From the NCBI RefSeq assembly GCF_000426345.1, contig NZ_AUFE01000010.1, forward strand, positions 1 to 64,000: a stretch of 64,000 bases of DNA. The letters run 5' to 3'. Both the position numbers and the translations under genes were made by a program. Below are positions 9,718 to 17,729 of the stretch, piece after piece; positions within the stretch are counted from its first letter, which is position 1; every line of letters begins with the position of its first letter. Source of the stretch: Cupriavidus phytohabitans. GTDB lineage: Bacteria; Pseudomonadota; Gammaproteobacteria; Burkholderiales; Burkholderiaceae. Below the pieces are notes generated by a model that was not told the DNA's origin, did not search any database, and was given only the letters and a program-made list of their open reading frames with translations.

Positions 9718-10590
9718 ATGAGCTGGTTGGATAAACTCCTGCCCCCCAAGATTCAACAGACCGACCCCCGTACCCGCAAGGGCATCCCGGAGGGGTTGTG
9801 GGTCAAGTGCCCGTCGTGCGAGTCCACCCTGTACCGGACCGACGTCGAGGCCAACCTGCACGTCTGCCCAAAGTGCGACCACCACATGCGCATCAACGCG
9901 CGTGCGCGCCTGGACGCGTTGCTGGACGCGGAAGGCCGCTATGAGATCGGCCAGGAGATCGTGCCGGTCGACGCGCTCAAGTTCAAGGATTCGAAGAAGT
10001 ACCCGGACCGCATCAAGGCGGCCATGGACGATACCGGCGAGACCGACGCCATGGTGGTGATGGGCGGTGCGATCCACACCATCCCGGTGGTGGCGAGCTG
10101 CTTCGAGTTCGAGTTCATGGGCGGTTCGATGGGCTCGGTGGTCGGCGAGCGCTTCGTGCGCGGCGCGCAGGCCGCGCTCGAGCAGAAGGTGCCTTTCATC
10201 TGCTTTACCGCCACCGGCGGCGCGCGCATGCAGGAGAGCCTGCTGTCGCTGCTGCAGATGGCCAAGACCACGGCCATGCTGAACCAGCTGAGCGCGAGCA
10301 AGCTGCCATTCATCAGCGTGCTGACCGACCCGACCATGGGCGGCGTGTCGGCCTCGTTCGCCTTCCTGGGCGACGTGGTGATCGCCGAGCCGAAGGCGCT
10401 GATCGGCTTTGCCGGCCCGCGCGTGATCGAGCAGACCGTGCGTGAGAAGCTGCCGGAAGGCTTCCAGCGCTCGGAGTTCCTGCTGCAGAAGGGCGCCGTC
10501 GACATGATCGTCGACCGCCGCAAGATGCGCGCCGAACTGGCGCAGCTGCTGGCACTGCTGCAGAAGCAGCCGGCCGACGCGGTGGCATAA
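9718..10590 (+). CDS. accD: Acetyl-CoA carboxylase carboxyltransferase subunit beta
   Basis: It is the beta subunit of the carboxyltransferase that makes malonyl-CoA, the first committed step of fatty acid synthesis. The protein is 290 residues. A zinc ribbon is formed by C31, C34, C50 and C53. Glycine-rich substrate-binding stretches such as [12 protein letters not shown] and [11 protein letters not shown] follow. The ATG at 9718 has a strong ribosome binding site, AAAGGAG; an upstream in-frame extension to 9682 is not needed. The gap after trpA suggests its own promoter or loose operon membership. Confidence 0.96.
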   Translation: MSWLDKLLPPKIQQTDPRTRKGIPEGLWVKCPSCESTLYRTDVEANLHVCPKCDHHMRINARARLDALLDAEGRYEIGQEIVPVDALKFKDSKKYPDRIKAAMDDTGETDAMVVMGGAIHTIPVVASCFEFEFMGGSMGSVVGERFVRGAQAALEQKVPFICFTATGGARMQESLLSLLQMAKTTAMLNQLSASKLPFISVLTDPTMGGVSASFAFLGDVVIAEPKALIGFAGPRVIEQTVREKLPEGFQRSEFLLQKGAVDMIVDRRKMRAELAQLLALLQKQPADAVA

Positions 10591-10612
10591 CGCCGCGAAT
10601 ATCGCTGTACTG

Positions 10613-10646
10613 AAGGCGCGGGTGGTTGACGCGCCTTTCGCCTTTT
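10613..10646 (+). terminator. Rho-independent terminator after accD
   Basis: AAGGCGCG at 10613-10620 pairs with CGCGCCTT at 10630-10637 over a nine-base loop, followed by TCGCCTTTTC. Confidence 0.7.
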
Positions 10647-10737
10647 CTGGACTCCGGCGGCGCTGGTCCTTGACTTTGCGCCCGCCTGCCCGAATCTGGT
10701 AGCAAACGCTTTCCATCGCTTTCCTCGCCCACCTGAA

Positions 10738-12048
10738 ATGCCTGTCTTCCACACGCTCCCCGAATGGCTCACCCATCTCGAAACCGCCCACCCCGTGGGC
10801 ATCGACATGGGCCTGACGCGTATCACGCGCGTGAAGGAAGCCCTCGGCCTGCGCATCGACGCCACGGTCTTCACCGTTGGCGGCACCAACGGCAAGGGCT
10901 CGACCTGCGCCATGCTCGAGCGCATCCTGCTGGAAGCCGGCTACAAGGTGGGCTGCCATACCTCGCCGCACCTGATCTCTTTCAACGAGCGTGCGCGCCT
11001 CAATGGCGAGATGGCGACCGATGCGCAGCTGCTGCCGCACTTCGAGGCGGTCGAGCGCGCGCGCATCAGCTTTGCCGACCCGGTCAGCCTGACCTACTTC
11101 GAGTTCACCACGCTGGCGATCATCCATTTCTTCGCCGCTTCCGGCCTGGACGCGATCATCCTGGAAGTCGGGCTGGGTGGCCGCCTGGATGCGACCAATG
11201 TGATCGATACCGATTGCGCCATCGTCACCAGCGTCGACATCGACCATACCCAGTACCTGGGCAACACGCGCGAGGAAATCGGCTTTGAGAAGGCCGGCAT
11301 CTTCCGTCCGGGCGTGCCGGCGATCTGCGGCGACCCGGTGCCGCCGAAGTCGCTGGTGGCGCATGCCGAGGCCATCGGCGCCGAGCTGTGGCTGGTGGGC
11401 CGCGATTTCCACTTCCACGCGGCCAAAGGCCAGGAACGCCAGCAATGGGACTGGAGCGGCGGTGGGCGCAAGCTCAACGGCCTGGGCTACCCCGCGCTGC
11501 GCGGCGCCAACCAGCTGCTGAACGCCGCCGCCGCGCTGGCCGCGCTGCAGGCCATGCGCCCGCAACTGCCGGTGAGCGCCCAGGAAGTGCGCAACGGGCT
11601 GGCGTTCGTCGAGCTGCCGGGGCGCTTCCAGGTGTTGCCGGGACGGCCCGCGGTGATCCTCGACGTGGCGCATAACCCGCATGCGGCCGCCACGCTGGGG
11701 CAGAACCTGGAGAACATGGGCTTCTTCCGCTACACCTATGCGGTGTTCGGCGCGATGCAGGACAAGGATATCGCCGGCGTGCTGCAGCACGTGGCCGACA
11801 AGGTCGACCACTGGTGCCTGTGCGACCTGCCGACCGAGCGCGCCGCCAGCGCCGCCGACGTGCTGGCGACGCTGGAGGGGGGCGGTTTCCGCGCCGGCCC
11901 CGACGCCACCGCCGCCTGCTTTTCCAGTCCGGAGGCGGCGTTCCGCGACGCCATGGAGAGAGCGACCGAGAATGATAGAATTCTGGTCTTCGGATCGTTC
12001 TATACCGTCGCCGGCGTGATGGCCTACCGGGCCACGCAAGCCAACTGA
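10738..12048 (+). CDS. folC: Bifunctional dihydrofolate synthase/folylpolyglutamate synthase
   Basis: It adds glutamate to dihydropteroate and then builds the polyglutamate tail of folates, using ATP. The 436-residue length is normal. The P-loop GGTNGKGSTCAML is at residues 48-60, the Mur-ligase-like block EVGLGGRLDATNV follows, and the C-terminal domain carries DVAHNPHA. The gene starts at the ATG at 10738 after the accD terminator and leads the run folC-SPOR-cvpA-purF, which is a standard order in proteobacteria. Confidence 0.95.
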   Translation: MPVFHTLPEWLTHLETAHPVGIDMGLTRITRVKEALGLRIDATVFTVGGTNGKGSTCAMLERILLEAGYKVGCHTSPHLISFNERARLNGEMATDAQLLPHFEAVERARISFADPVSLTYFEFTTLAIIHFFAASGLDAIILEVGLGGRLDATNVIDTDCAIVTSVDIDHTQYLGNTREEIGFEKAGIFRPGVPAICGDPVPPKSLVAHAEAIGAELWLVGRDFHFHAAKGQERQQWDWSGGGRKLNGLGYPALRGANQLLNAAAALAALQAMRPQLPVSAQEVRNGLAFVELPGRFQVLPGRPAVILDVAHNPHAAATLGQNLENMGFFRYTYAVFGAMQDKDIAGVLQHVADKVDHWCLCDLPTERAASAADVLATLEGGGFRAGPDATAACFSSPEAAFRDAMERATENDRILVFGSFYTVAGVMAYRATQAN

Positions 12049-12115
12049 CCTGGCACTGAGCGGCAAACGCAACGACCGGCCCCTGTCAGAGGGGGCTGTC
12101 GCACCGAACCAATTT

Positions 12116-12850
12116 ATGGGCCTGCTTTCGCTGTTTTCTTCCCGCAAGGGCAACGACCCGGCACCAGAGCGTGCGCGCCGCCAGCGCAACGACCCGGGTG
12201 CAGGCATCGCCTCGTCGCGCCGTCTGGCCGACGAATATGCCGACGACACGCTCGATCCTGAATTCCCGCAGAAGCAGCGCGCACGCCGCCGCCTGATCGG
12301 CGCCGTGGTGCTGGTGGTGGCCGCGGTGATCGTGCTGCCAATCGTGTTCGAGACCAAGCCGCGCCCGGTGGCCGACGATGTCGCGGTCAAGGTGAGCGGC
12401 GGGCAGGGCAGCAGCAAGCCCCGTGTCGAGCCGCGCAAGGCCGATCCGCTGCCGCCGGCGCCGGCGGCCCGCAACGACGCGGCGGCGCTCGATGCCGGCG
12501 AGGAAATCGTCAATACGGCGGACAAGCCGGCCGACAAGCCCGTCCAGCGCGCCGAGGCCAGGGCCGACGCAAAGCCTGACGCCAAGGCTGAAACCAAGCC
12601 TGAGGCCAAGCCCCAGGGCAGCGGCAAGTACCTGATCCTGATTGGCGCATTCTCGTCGGAAGAGAAGGCGAAGACCTGGCTGGCCAAGCTCAAGGCGAGC
12701 AAGGTGCCGGCCTACGTGGAAAAGAAAGTGCTGGCCGACGGCGAGCGCATCCTGCTGCGCGCCGGCCCCTTCAGCGACCGCGACGCCGCCGATGCGGCCG
12801 ACAAGCGCGTGCGCGCGGCAGGCCTGACCTCGAAGGTAATCGAACAGTAA
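12116..12850 (+). CDS. SPOR-domain cell-division protein (DedD-like)
   Basis: This is a 244-residue bitopic membrane protein. A cytoplasmic basic N-terminal region of about 58 residues is followed by one membrane span at 59-78, a periplasmic linker rich in Lys, Ala and Asp (including KPDAKAETKPEAKP), and a SPOR domain at about 167-244 (YLILIGAFSSEEKAKTWLAKL). SPOR domains bind denuded glycan strands at the septum. Position between folC and cvpA is typical of DedD, which assists constriction. The general family is clear; the specific DedD role is inferred. Confidence 0.88.
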   Translation: MGLLSLFSSRKGNDPAPERARRQRNDPGAGIASSRRLADEYADDTLDPEFPQKQRARRRLIGAVVLVVAAVIVLPIVFETKPRPVADDVAVKVSGGQGSSKPRVEPRKADPLPPAPAARNDAAALDAGEEIVNTADKPADKPVQRAEARADAKPDAKAETKPEAKPQGSGKYLILIGAFSSEEKAKTWLAKLKASKVPAYVEKKVLADGERILLRAGPFSDRDAADAADKRVRAAGLTSKVIEQ

Positions 12851-12893
12851 TGGGCTAGCGCTGCCTGGCGCATGGGCGCGGCAGCGAGCAACG

Positions 12894-13391
12894 ATGCAGC
12901 CGACTTTCTTCGACTACGCCGTGGTCTTTATCCTGCTGGCCTCGGGCGCGCTGGGCGTGTTGCGCGGCCTGGTGCGCGAGGTGCTGTCGCTGATCGGCTG
13001 GGTGGTGGCGTTCTGGGTCGCGTTCCGCTACGGCGCGGTCGCCGCGGGCTGGATGCCCGAGTCGCTGCCCGGCGGCGAGCTGGCCCGCCACGCGCTGGGT
13101 TTCGTGGTGCTGCTGATCGGCACCGTGCTCGGGGCGTCGCTGGCCGGCATGGTGGTCGGGCAGTTGCTGGAGAGCACGGGCCTCAAGCCGGCGGACCGCG
13201 GGCTCGGGCTGGTGTTCGGATTGCTGCGCGGCGCGCTGCTGGTGATGGTGATGGTGACGCTCGCCAGCCTGACGAAATTGCCGGAAGAACCTTTCTGGCG
13301 CGATGCGGTGAGCCGCCCCTATGTGATGCAGGCCATGGAATCGGTCAAGCCATGGCTGCCGCCGGAGCTGGCGAAGTACGTCAAGACATGA
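12894..13391 (+). CDS. cvpA: CvpA family membrane protein
   Basis: This is a 165-residue integral membrane protein with about four hydrophobic segments. It has the characteristic N-terminal FDYAVVFILLASGALGVLRG and the motif RGLVREVLSLIGW. In E. coli CvpA is needed for colicin V production, and it lies immediately upstream of purF, as here. Its molecular function is not settled. It may be co-transcribed with purF, although two hairpins lie between them. Confidence 0.93.
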   Translation: MQPTFFDYAVVFILLASGALGVLRGLVREVLSLIGWVVAFWVAFRYGAVAAGWMPESLPGGELARHALGFVVLLIGTVLGASLAGMVVGQLLESTGLKPADRGLGLVFGLLRGALLVMVMVTLASLTKLPEEPFWRDAVSRPYVMQAMESVKPWLPPELAKYVKT

Positions 13392-13397
13392 CATGAA

Positions 13398-13458
13398 GCC
13401 GGGCATGGTGCCCGGCCAGTAGTACGCAGGCCTTGCGGTCCGGAAGGATAGCCGGACC
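13398..13458 (+). promoter_or_regulatory. Two hairpins in the purF leader
   Basis: Two perfect inverted repeats lie between cvpA and purF. The first is GCCGGGCA (13398-13405) with TGCCCGGC (13409-13416). The second is GGTCCGG (13437-13443) with CCGGACC (13452-13458). Neither has a T tract. They could weaken read-through or control purF translation; I recognise no riboswitch here. Confidence 0.4.
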
Positions 13459-13500
13459 AGGCTGCGCCCCCTGATTCAAAGCCTTTCCTGGGAGCTTGGC

Positions 13501-15030
13501 ATGTGCGGTATCGTCGGTGTGGTTTCAGCCACGCCTGTCAACCAACTGATTTACGACAGCCTGCTGTTGTTGCAACACCGCGGACAGGATGCTGCCGGCA
13601 TCGCCACCGCCAACGGCAGTACTTTCCACATGTACAAGGCCAACGGCCTGGTGCGCGACGTCTTCCGTACCCGCAACATGCGCGGCCTGCCGGGCACCGC
13701 GGGCATCGGCCAGGTGCGCTACCCGACCGCCGGCTCGGCCTCGAGCGAGGAAGAGGCGCAGCCGTTCTACGTCAACGCCCCTTACGGCATCATCCTGGCG
13801 CATAACGGCAACCTGACCAACTGGCAGCAGCTGCGCGAGGAAATGTTCCGCCGCGATCGTCGCCACATCAACACGCACTCCGACACCGAAGTGCTGCTGA
13901 ACGTGCTGGCCGACGAGCTGCAGCGCGCCAGCAACGGCATGGCGCTGGACCCGGAAATGATCTTCAAGGCCGTTTCGGGCATGCACCGCCGCGTGCGCGG
14001 CTCGTACGCCATCACGGCGCAGATCGCCGGCTACGGCATGCTGGCGGTGCGCGATCCGTTCGGCATCCGTCCGCTGTGCCTGGGCAGCGTCGAGACGCCG
14101 TCGGGCAAGGAGTGGATGGTTGCCTCCGAGTCCGTGGCGCTGGAAGGCATCGGCTACAAGTTCGAGCGCGACGTGGCGGCGGGCGAAGCGATCTTCATCG
14201 ACCTGGATGGCAAGCTCTACAGCAAGCAGTGCGCCGACAACCCGGTGCTGACGTCCTGCATTTTCGAGTACGTCTACCTGGCCCGCCCGGATTCGTGCAT
14301 TGATGGCGTGCCCGTCTACGACGCGCGCCTGCGCATGGGCGACTACCTGGCCGAGAAGATCCGCGAGGAAGTGTCGGCCGGCGACATCGACGTGGTGATG
14401 CCGATTCCCGACTCCAGCCGTCCGGCTGCCATGCAGGTGGCCAACCGACTGGGCGTGAACTATCGCGAAGGCTTCTTCAAGAACCGCTATGTCGGCCGCA
14501 CCTTCATCATGCCGGGCCAGGCGGTGCGCAAGAAGTCGGTGCGCCAGAAGCTCAACGCCATGGGCGTGGAGTTCAAGGGCAAGAACGTGCTGATCGTCGA
14601 TGATTCGATCGTGCGCGGCACCACCTCGTTCGAAATCGTGCAGATGGCGCGCGATGCCGGTGCCAACAAGGTGATCTTCGCCTCGGCCGCGCCGCCGGTG
14701 AAGTACCCGAACGTGTACGGCATCGACATGCCGACCCGCAGCGAACTGGTGGCGCACGGCCGCACGCACGAAGAGATCGCGAAGATCATCGGCGCGGACA
14801 AGCTGGTGTACCAGGACGTGGAAGCGATGAAACAGGCGGTGCGCGACATCAACCCGGCGCTGAAGGACTTCGATGCGTCGTGCTTCGATGGCCGCTATAT
14901 CACCGGCGATATCGACGAGGCCTACCTGAACCGACTGGAGACCGCGCGCAGCCAGGCCGATCGCGACGGCACCGCCGGCGACACCGAGCGCTCGGCACTG
15001 CACCTGCAGCGTTCCGGCAATAACGAGTAA
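13501..15030 (+). CDS. purF: Amidophosphoribosyltransferase
   Basis: It carries out the first committed step of purine synthesis, making phosphoribosylamine from PRPP and glutamine. The protein is 509 residues. Its N-terminal nucleophile is C2 (MCGIVGVVS), exposed after removal of Met1; unlike the Bacillus enzyme there is no propeptide. The glutaminase domain runs to about residue 235 and includes LLQHRGQDAAGI. The phosphoribosyltransferase domain has the PRPP loop VLIVDDSIVRGTTS at about residue 363. The ribosome binding site GGGAG precedes the ATG. Confidence 0.97.
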   Translation: MCGIVGVVSATPVNQLIYDSLLLLQHRGQDAAGIATANGSTFHMYKANGLVRDVFRTRNMRGLPGTAGIGQVRYPTAGSASSEEEAQPFYVNAPYGIILAHNGNLTNWQQLREEMFRRDRRHINTHSDTEVLLNVLADELQRASNGMALDPEMIFKAVSGMHRRVRGSYAITAQIAGYGMLAVRDPFGIRPLCLGSVETPSGKEWMVASESVALEGIGYKFERDVAAGEAIFIDLDGKLYSKQCADNPVLTSCIFEYVYLARPDSCIDGVPVYDARLRMGDYLAEKIREEVSAGDIDVVMPIPDSSRPAAMQVANRLGVNYREGFFKNRYVGRTFIMPGQAVRKKSVRQKLNAMGVEFKGKNVLIVDDSIVRGTTSFEIVQMARDAGANKVIFASAAPPVKYPNVYGIDMPTRSELVAHGRTHEEIAKIIGADKLVYQDVEAMKQAVRDINPALKDFDASCFDGRYITGDIDEAYLNRLETARSQADRDGTAGDTERSALHLQRSGNNE

Positions 15031-15063
15031 GCCGCGCGCCTGTCCCGCGAGCATGTCCGTTCG

Positions 15064-15092
15064 TTGACGGATGCGAAGCCCGGCCGTAACAT
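15064..15092 (+). promoter_or_regulatory. Predicted sigma-70 promoter for the metZ leader
   Basis: A -35 element TTGACG (15064-15069) is followed after exactly 17 bases by TAACAT (15087-15092). Transcription would start near 15098-15100, which is the first base of the riboswitch-like stem. An 8-bp palindrome (15078-15085 with 15093-15100) overlaps the -10 and start region and could be the purF terminator or an operator. Confidence 0.6.
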
Positions 15093-15098
15093 GGCCGG

Positions 15099-15154
15099 GC
15101 GTCGATTTGATAGTCAGCTTGCGGACGCGGGTCCAGCCCGAAACAGCTAAAGAG
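15099..15154 (+). promoter_or_regulatory. Candidate SAM-II (SAM-alpha) riboswitch upstream of metZ
   Basis: The region has the layout of a SAM-II aptamer. A P1 stem pairs GCGTC (15099-15103) with GACGC (15124-15128). The 5' side of the loop starts with GATTTG (15104-15109) and its 3' side ends with GCTTGCG. A small extra hairpin GGG/CCC (15129-15131 with 15137-15139) is followed by GAAACAGCTAAAGAG, which holds the family's AAA-N2-GCTAAA-AG tail. AGCT at 15116-15119 can pair with AGCT at 15145-15148 to close a pseudoknot. The downstream gene is metZ, a known target of this class. The call rests on my memory of the consensus; no covariance search was possible. Confidence 0.72.
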
Positions 15155-15358
15155 ATGGTGGCCAGCAAGATTCGCCAAGGCGCGCAGTGCCTGCGCAACG
15201 TGCCCACCAATCGCCAAAGCCTGCCGAAGGCCGCCGCAGCACAGCAAGCCCGTCGATCCGACCATCCGATCGCACGGGCTTTTTTCATGGCCGGCCGCCT
15301 TGCCGCGACAGGCTACAACCATTGCATTCGCGCGGGTACGACCGCGCCACCAGCATGA
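15155..15358 (+). CDS. Possible leader ORF coupled to metZ
   Basis: A 67-codon frame begins with ATG GTG directly after the riboswitch tail GCTAAAGAG. It runs through the terminator hairpin and stops with TGA at 15356-15358, overlapping the metZ start as ATGA. The predicted peptide (MVASKIRQGAQC and onward) resembles nothing I know and has no signal peptide, so its role would be regulatory: translation would disrupt the terminator and deliver ribosomes to metZ, which lacks a clear ribosome binding site. The weak point is the spacing: AAAGAG abuts the ATG, so initiation may be at the next codon, GTG 15158, or be poor. Confidence 0.4.
   Translation: MVASKIRQGAQCLRNVPTNRQSLPKAAAAQQARRSDHPIARAFFMAGRLAATGYNHCIRAGTTAPPA
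15247..15286 (+). terminator. Rho-independent terminator (attenuator candidate) in the metZ leader
   Basis: The outer stem pairs AGCCCGT (15247-15253) with ACGGGCT (15274-15280). The inner stem pairs CGATC (15254-15258) with GATCG (15268-15272). A run of six Ts follows (15280-15285). It lies between the riboswitch and metZ, so full-length transcripts must read through it. AGCCCG at 15135-15140 in the leader could pair with the CGGGCT of its 3' arm as an antiterminator. Confidence 0.88.
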
Positions 15359-16560
15359 ACGAACCGCTCAACCCTGAATCGCTCGGCATCGATACCCTTG
15401 GCGTGCGCGCCGGCACGCTGCGCAGCGAGTTCATGGAGCATTCCGAGGCCATTTACCTGACCTCGAGCTTCTGCTTCAACAGCGCCGCCGAGGCCGCCGA
15501 ACGCTTTGCAAACTCGGAAGAGGGCTTTACCTATTCGCGCTTCACCAACCCGACCGTGTCGATGTTCCAGTCGCGGCTGGCCGCGCTGGAAGGGGCGCAG
15601 GCCTGCATGGCCACGGCGTCGGGCATGAGCGCGATCCTGTCGGTGGTGCTGTCGTCGATGCAGGCGGGCGATCACCTGGTCAGTTCGCGCGCGATCTTCG
15701 GCTCGACCATGACGCTGTTCAGCAATATCTTCGGCAAGTTCGGCGTGGAGACGACCTATGTCGATCCGACCGACCTGGAAGCATGGCGTGCCGCGGTGCG
15801 GCCGAATACGAAGCTGTTCTTCCTGGAGACGCCGTCGAATCCGCTGACCGAAGTGGCTGACATCGCGGCCGTGGCGGACATCGCCCACAACGCCAATGCG
15901 CTGCTGGTGGTCGACAACTGCTTCTGCTCGCCCGCGCTGCAGCAGCCGATGAAGTTCGGCGCCGACATCGTGGTGCACTCCGCCACCAAGCATATCGACG
16001 GCCAGGGCCGCGTGCTGGGCGGCGCGGTGCTGGGCTCGCACGATTTCATCATGGGCAAGGTGTTCCCGTTCGTGCGCACCGCGGGCCCGACGCTGTCGGC
16101 GTTCAACGCGTGGGTACTGCTCAAGGGCATGGAGACGCTCGGGATTCGCATGGAGCGCCATTCGTCCAGCGCGCTGGCGCTGGCGCAGTTCCTGGAGTCG
16201 CACCCGGCCGTGGCGCGCGTGTTCCATCCGGCGCTGAAGTCGCACCCGCAGCACGAGATTGCCATGCGGCAGCAGAGCGGCGGCGGCGCGATCGTGTCGT
16301 TCGAACTGAAGGGTGCCACGCCCGAGCAGCAGCGCGCTAACGCGTGGCGCGTAATCGACAACACCCGGCTGTGCTCGATCACCGGCAACCTGGGCGATAC
16401 CCGCACCACCATCACGCACCCGTACACGACCACGCACGCGCGCGTGAGCCCGGAGGCGAAGGCGGCCGCTGGCGTCGGGGAAGGGTTGATCCGGCTGGCG
16501 GTGGGGCTGGAGTCGGTCGAGGACCTGAAGGCCGACCTGCTGCGCGGGCTCGGGGAATAA
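15355..16560 (+). CDS. metZ: O-succinylhomoserine sulfhydrylase
   Basis: It makes homocysteine directly from O-succinylhomoserine and sulfide, using pyridoxal phosphate. The protein is 401 residues and belongs to the Cys/Met metabolism PLP family. The cofactor lysine is K212 in HSATKHIDGQGR. The residues around SRFTNPT and LETPSNP form the active site. The frame is open upstream to a GTG at 15187, but family members start near MNEPLNPESL, so the ATG at 15355 is chosen. No good ribosome binding site precedes it; its start overlaps the stop of the leader ORF. Confidence 0.94.
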   Translation: MNEPLNPESLGIDTLGVRAGTLRSEFMEHSEAIYLTSSFCFNSAAEAAERFANSEEGFTYSRFTNPTVSMFQSRLAALEGAQACMATASGMSAILSVVLSSMQAGDHLVSSRAIFGSTMTLFSNIFGKFGVETTYVDPTDLEAWRAAVRPNTKLFFLETPSNPLTEVADIAAVADIAHNANALLVVDNCFCSPALQQPMKFGADIVVHSATKHIDGQGRVLGGAVLGSHDFIMGKVFPFVRTAGPTLSAFNAWVLLKGMETLGIRMERHSSSALALAQFLESHPAVARVFHPALKSHPQHEIAMRQQSGGGAIVSFELKGATPEQQRANAWRVIDNTRLCSITGNLGDTRTTITHPYTTTHARVSPEAKAAAGVGEGLIRLAVGLESVEDLKADLLRGLGE

Positions 16561-16578
16561 GCGAAGTTACTCCCGAAG

Positions 16579-16848
16579 TTACTCAGTCGGCGGCGGGTCG
16601 TCGCTGCCGGCGACCGCCTTCACGCCGGCGGCGGTGACGTCATAGGTGGTGCCCACCGCCGTCGAGGCGACGCTGACCGCGGCCGAGCCCACCGTCGCCG
16701 CGGCCGACACCGCGGCACCGCCAACCGCCATGGTGGCGCCCACCACCATGCATCCGCTAAGCGAAACGGTTGCCATTGCGGCTGCCAGCGCCAGTGCAAC
16801 GCGCTCTAAGGTGGCGGATCCTCCGCTATCGTTGTCCACGGTACGCAC
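16579..16848 (-). CDS. Small putative lipoprotein
   Basis: This is an 89-residue predicted lipoprotein. A hydrophobic signal (VALALAAAMATVSLSGC) ends in a lipobox with the modified cysteine at C33. The mature part is almost entirely Gly, Ala, Val, Ser and Thr, with regularly spaced glycines, followed by a hydrophilic tail ending DDPPPTE. I do not recognise a family. The start is uncertain: GTG at 16848 (after AGGCAGCGCTAAAG) is chosen because it gives a short n-region and lies 13 bases after the NodJ-like stop. The gene is the third member of the exporter operon, and I infer an envelope role linked to it. Confidence 0.6.
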   Translation of the reverse strand: MRTVDNDSGGSATLERVALALAAAMATVSLSGCMVVGATMAVGGAAVSAAATVGSAAVSVASTAVGTTYDVTAAGVKAVAGSDDPPPTE

Positions 16849-16861
16849 CTTTAGCGCTGCC

Positions 16862-17716
16862 TCAGCGCAGCATCCGCCGGCGCAGCAGCACCAGCGAAAC
16901 CACCAGCGCGGCCGCCGCATAGGCTGCCAGCACGGCAAGGTGCAAGCCTGCGCCATCCACCGGCCGGCCCAGCATCAGCGGCCGGATCAGCTCGACCGCG
17001 TGCGCCAGCGGCAGCAGCCTGGTGGCCGCCTGCACGCCTTCCGGCAGTTGCTCCACCGGGAAGAATACGCCCGACAGCAGCAGCATCGGCGTCATCGCCA
17101 GCGTCTGGTAGAACATGAAGAAGTCGTAGCTTGGCGCCAGCGCAGTGACGATCATCGCCAGCGCGGCAAACGCAATGCCGGCCAGCACGATCACCGGCAG
17201 CGCCAGCAGCGCGCCCGGCATTTGCGCATAGCCCAGTGCGGCGGCCACCAGCATGATCGCCAGGCCCGACAGCACCGCCTTGCTGGCCGCCCAGAAGATC
17301 TCGCCCAGCACGACGTCGCCCAGCGTCAGCGGCGCGTGCATGATCGCTTCCCAGGTGCGCTGCACGTGCATGCGCGAGAAGGCCGAGTACATCGACTCGA
17401 AGCTGGCCGACATCATCACGCTCGATGCGGTGGTGCCGGCGGCGAGGAAGGCGATGTATGACACGCCGTTGACCTGGCCCACCATCAGCCCCAGCCCGAG
17501 GCCGAGGCCGAACAGGTAGATCATCGGGTCGGCCAGGTTGCCGATCATCGACGGGATGGCCAGCTTCCTCCACACCAGGTAGTTGCGGTACCAGACCATC
17601 ATCCAGTTGCGCATGTTGCGCGGCAGCAGTGGCTGTGGATAGGTCTGGCGCGTTGGCGCGGCATCGCCCCGGGTGGCGATGGCGGGTGTATCAGTGCGGG
17701 GATCCTGTTCGCTCAT
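16862..17716 (-). CDS. nodJ: NodJ-family ABC-2 transporter permease
   Basis: This is a 284-residue inner-membrane permease with six hydrophobic segments, an ABC-2 type transmembrane domain. The stretches RNYLVWRKLAIPSMIGNLADP and FGLGLGLGLMVGQVNG, and MTPMLLLSGVFFPVEQLP, are typical of NodJ relatives. In rhizobia NodI and NodJ export lipochitin oligosaccharides. No nod genes are visible here, so the substrate is unknown. The start ATG at 17716 follows AGGGACTGAC, 13 bases after the ATPase gene. Beta-proteobacteria carry chromosomal NodIJ relatives that have been proposed as the source of the rhizobial genes. Confidence 0.85.
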   Translation of the reverse strand: MSEQDPRTDTPAIATRGDAAPTRQTYPQPLLPRNMRNWMMVWYRNYLVWRKLAIPSMIGNLADPMIYLFGLGLGLGLMVGQVNGVSYIAFLAAGTTASSVMMSASFESMYSAFSRMHVQRTWEAIMHAPLTLGDVVLGEIFWAASKAVLSGLAIMLVAAALGYAQMPGALLALPVIVLAGIAFAALAMIVTALAPSYDFFMFYQTLAMTPMLLLSGVFFPVEQLPEGVQAATRLLPLAHAVELIRPLMLGRPVDGAGLHLAVLAAYAAAALVVSLVLLRRRMLR

Positions 17717-17729
17717 GTCAGTCCCTGGT

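Noticed and set aside
9586..12702. Very long minus-strand open frame (over 1000 codons) opposite accD, folC and the SPOR gene
   Set aside because: It is the high-GC antisense shadow of well-supported genes. The translation is low-complexity and matches no family.
15078..15100. Stand-alone purF terminator at the 8-bp palindrome
   Set aside because: The stem is strong, but it has no T tract and overlaps the -10 and start site of the metZ leader, so its main role is uncertain and it is not listed separately.
15099..15286. 6S RNA gene before metZ
   Set aside because: The length and terminal terminator would fit, but the conserved 6S stretches around the central bubble are missing, while the SAM-II elements and the metZ context explain the region better.
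13525..15288. Minus-strand open frame opposite purF
   Set aside because: purF is complete and unambiguous on the plus strand, and the opposite frame shows only codon-complement artefacts.
15187..15354. Longer MetZ from GTG 15187
   Set aside because: The extension would be encoded through the terminator hairpin and is unlike MetZ N termini; ATG 15355 gives the usual length.
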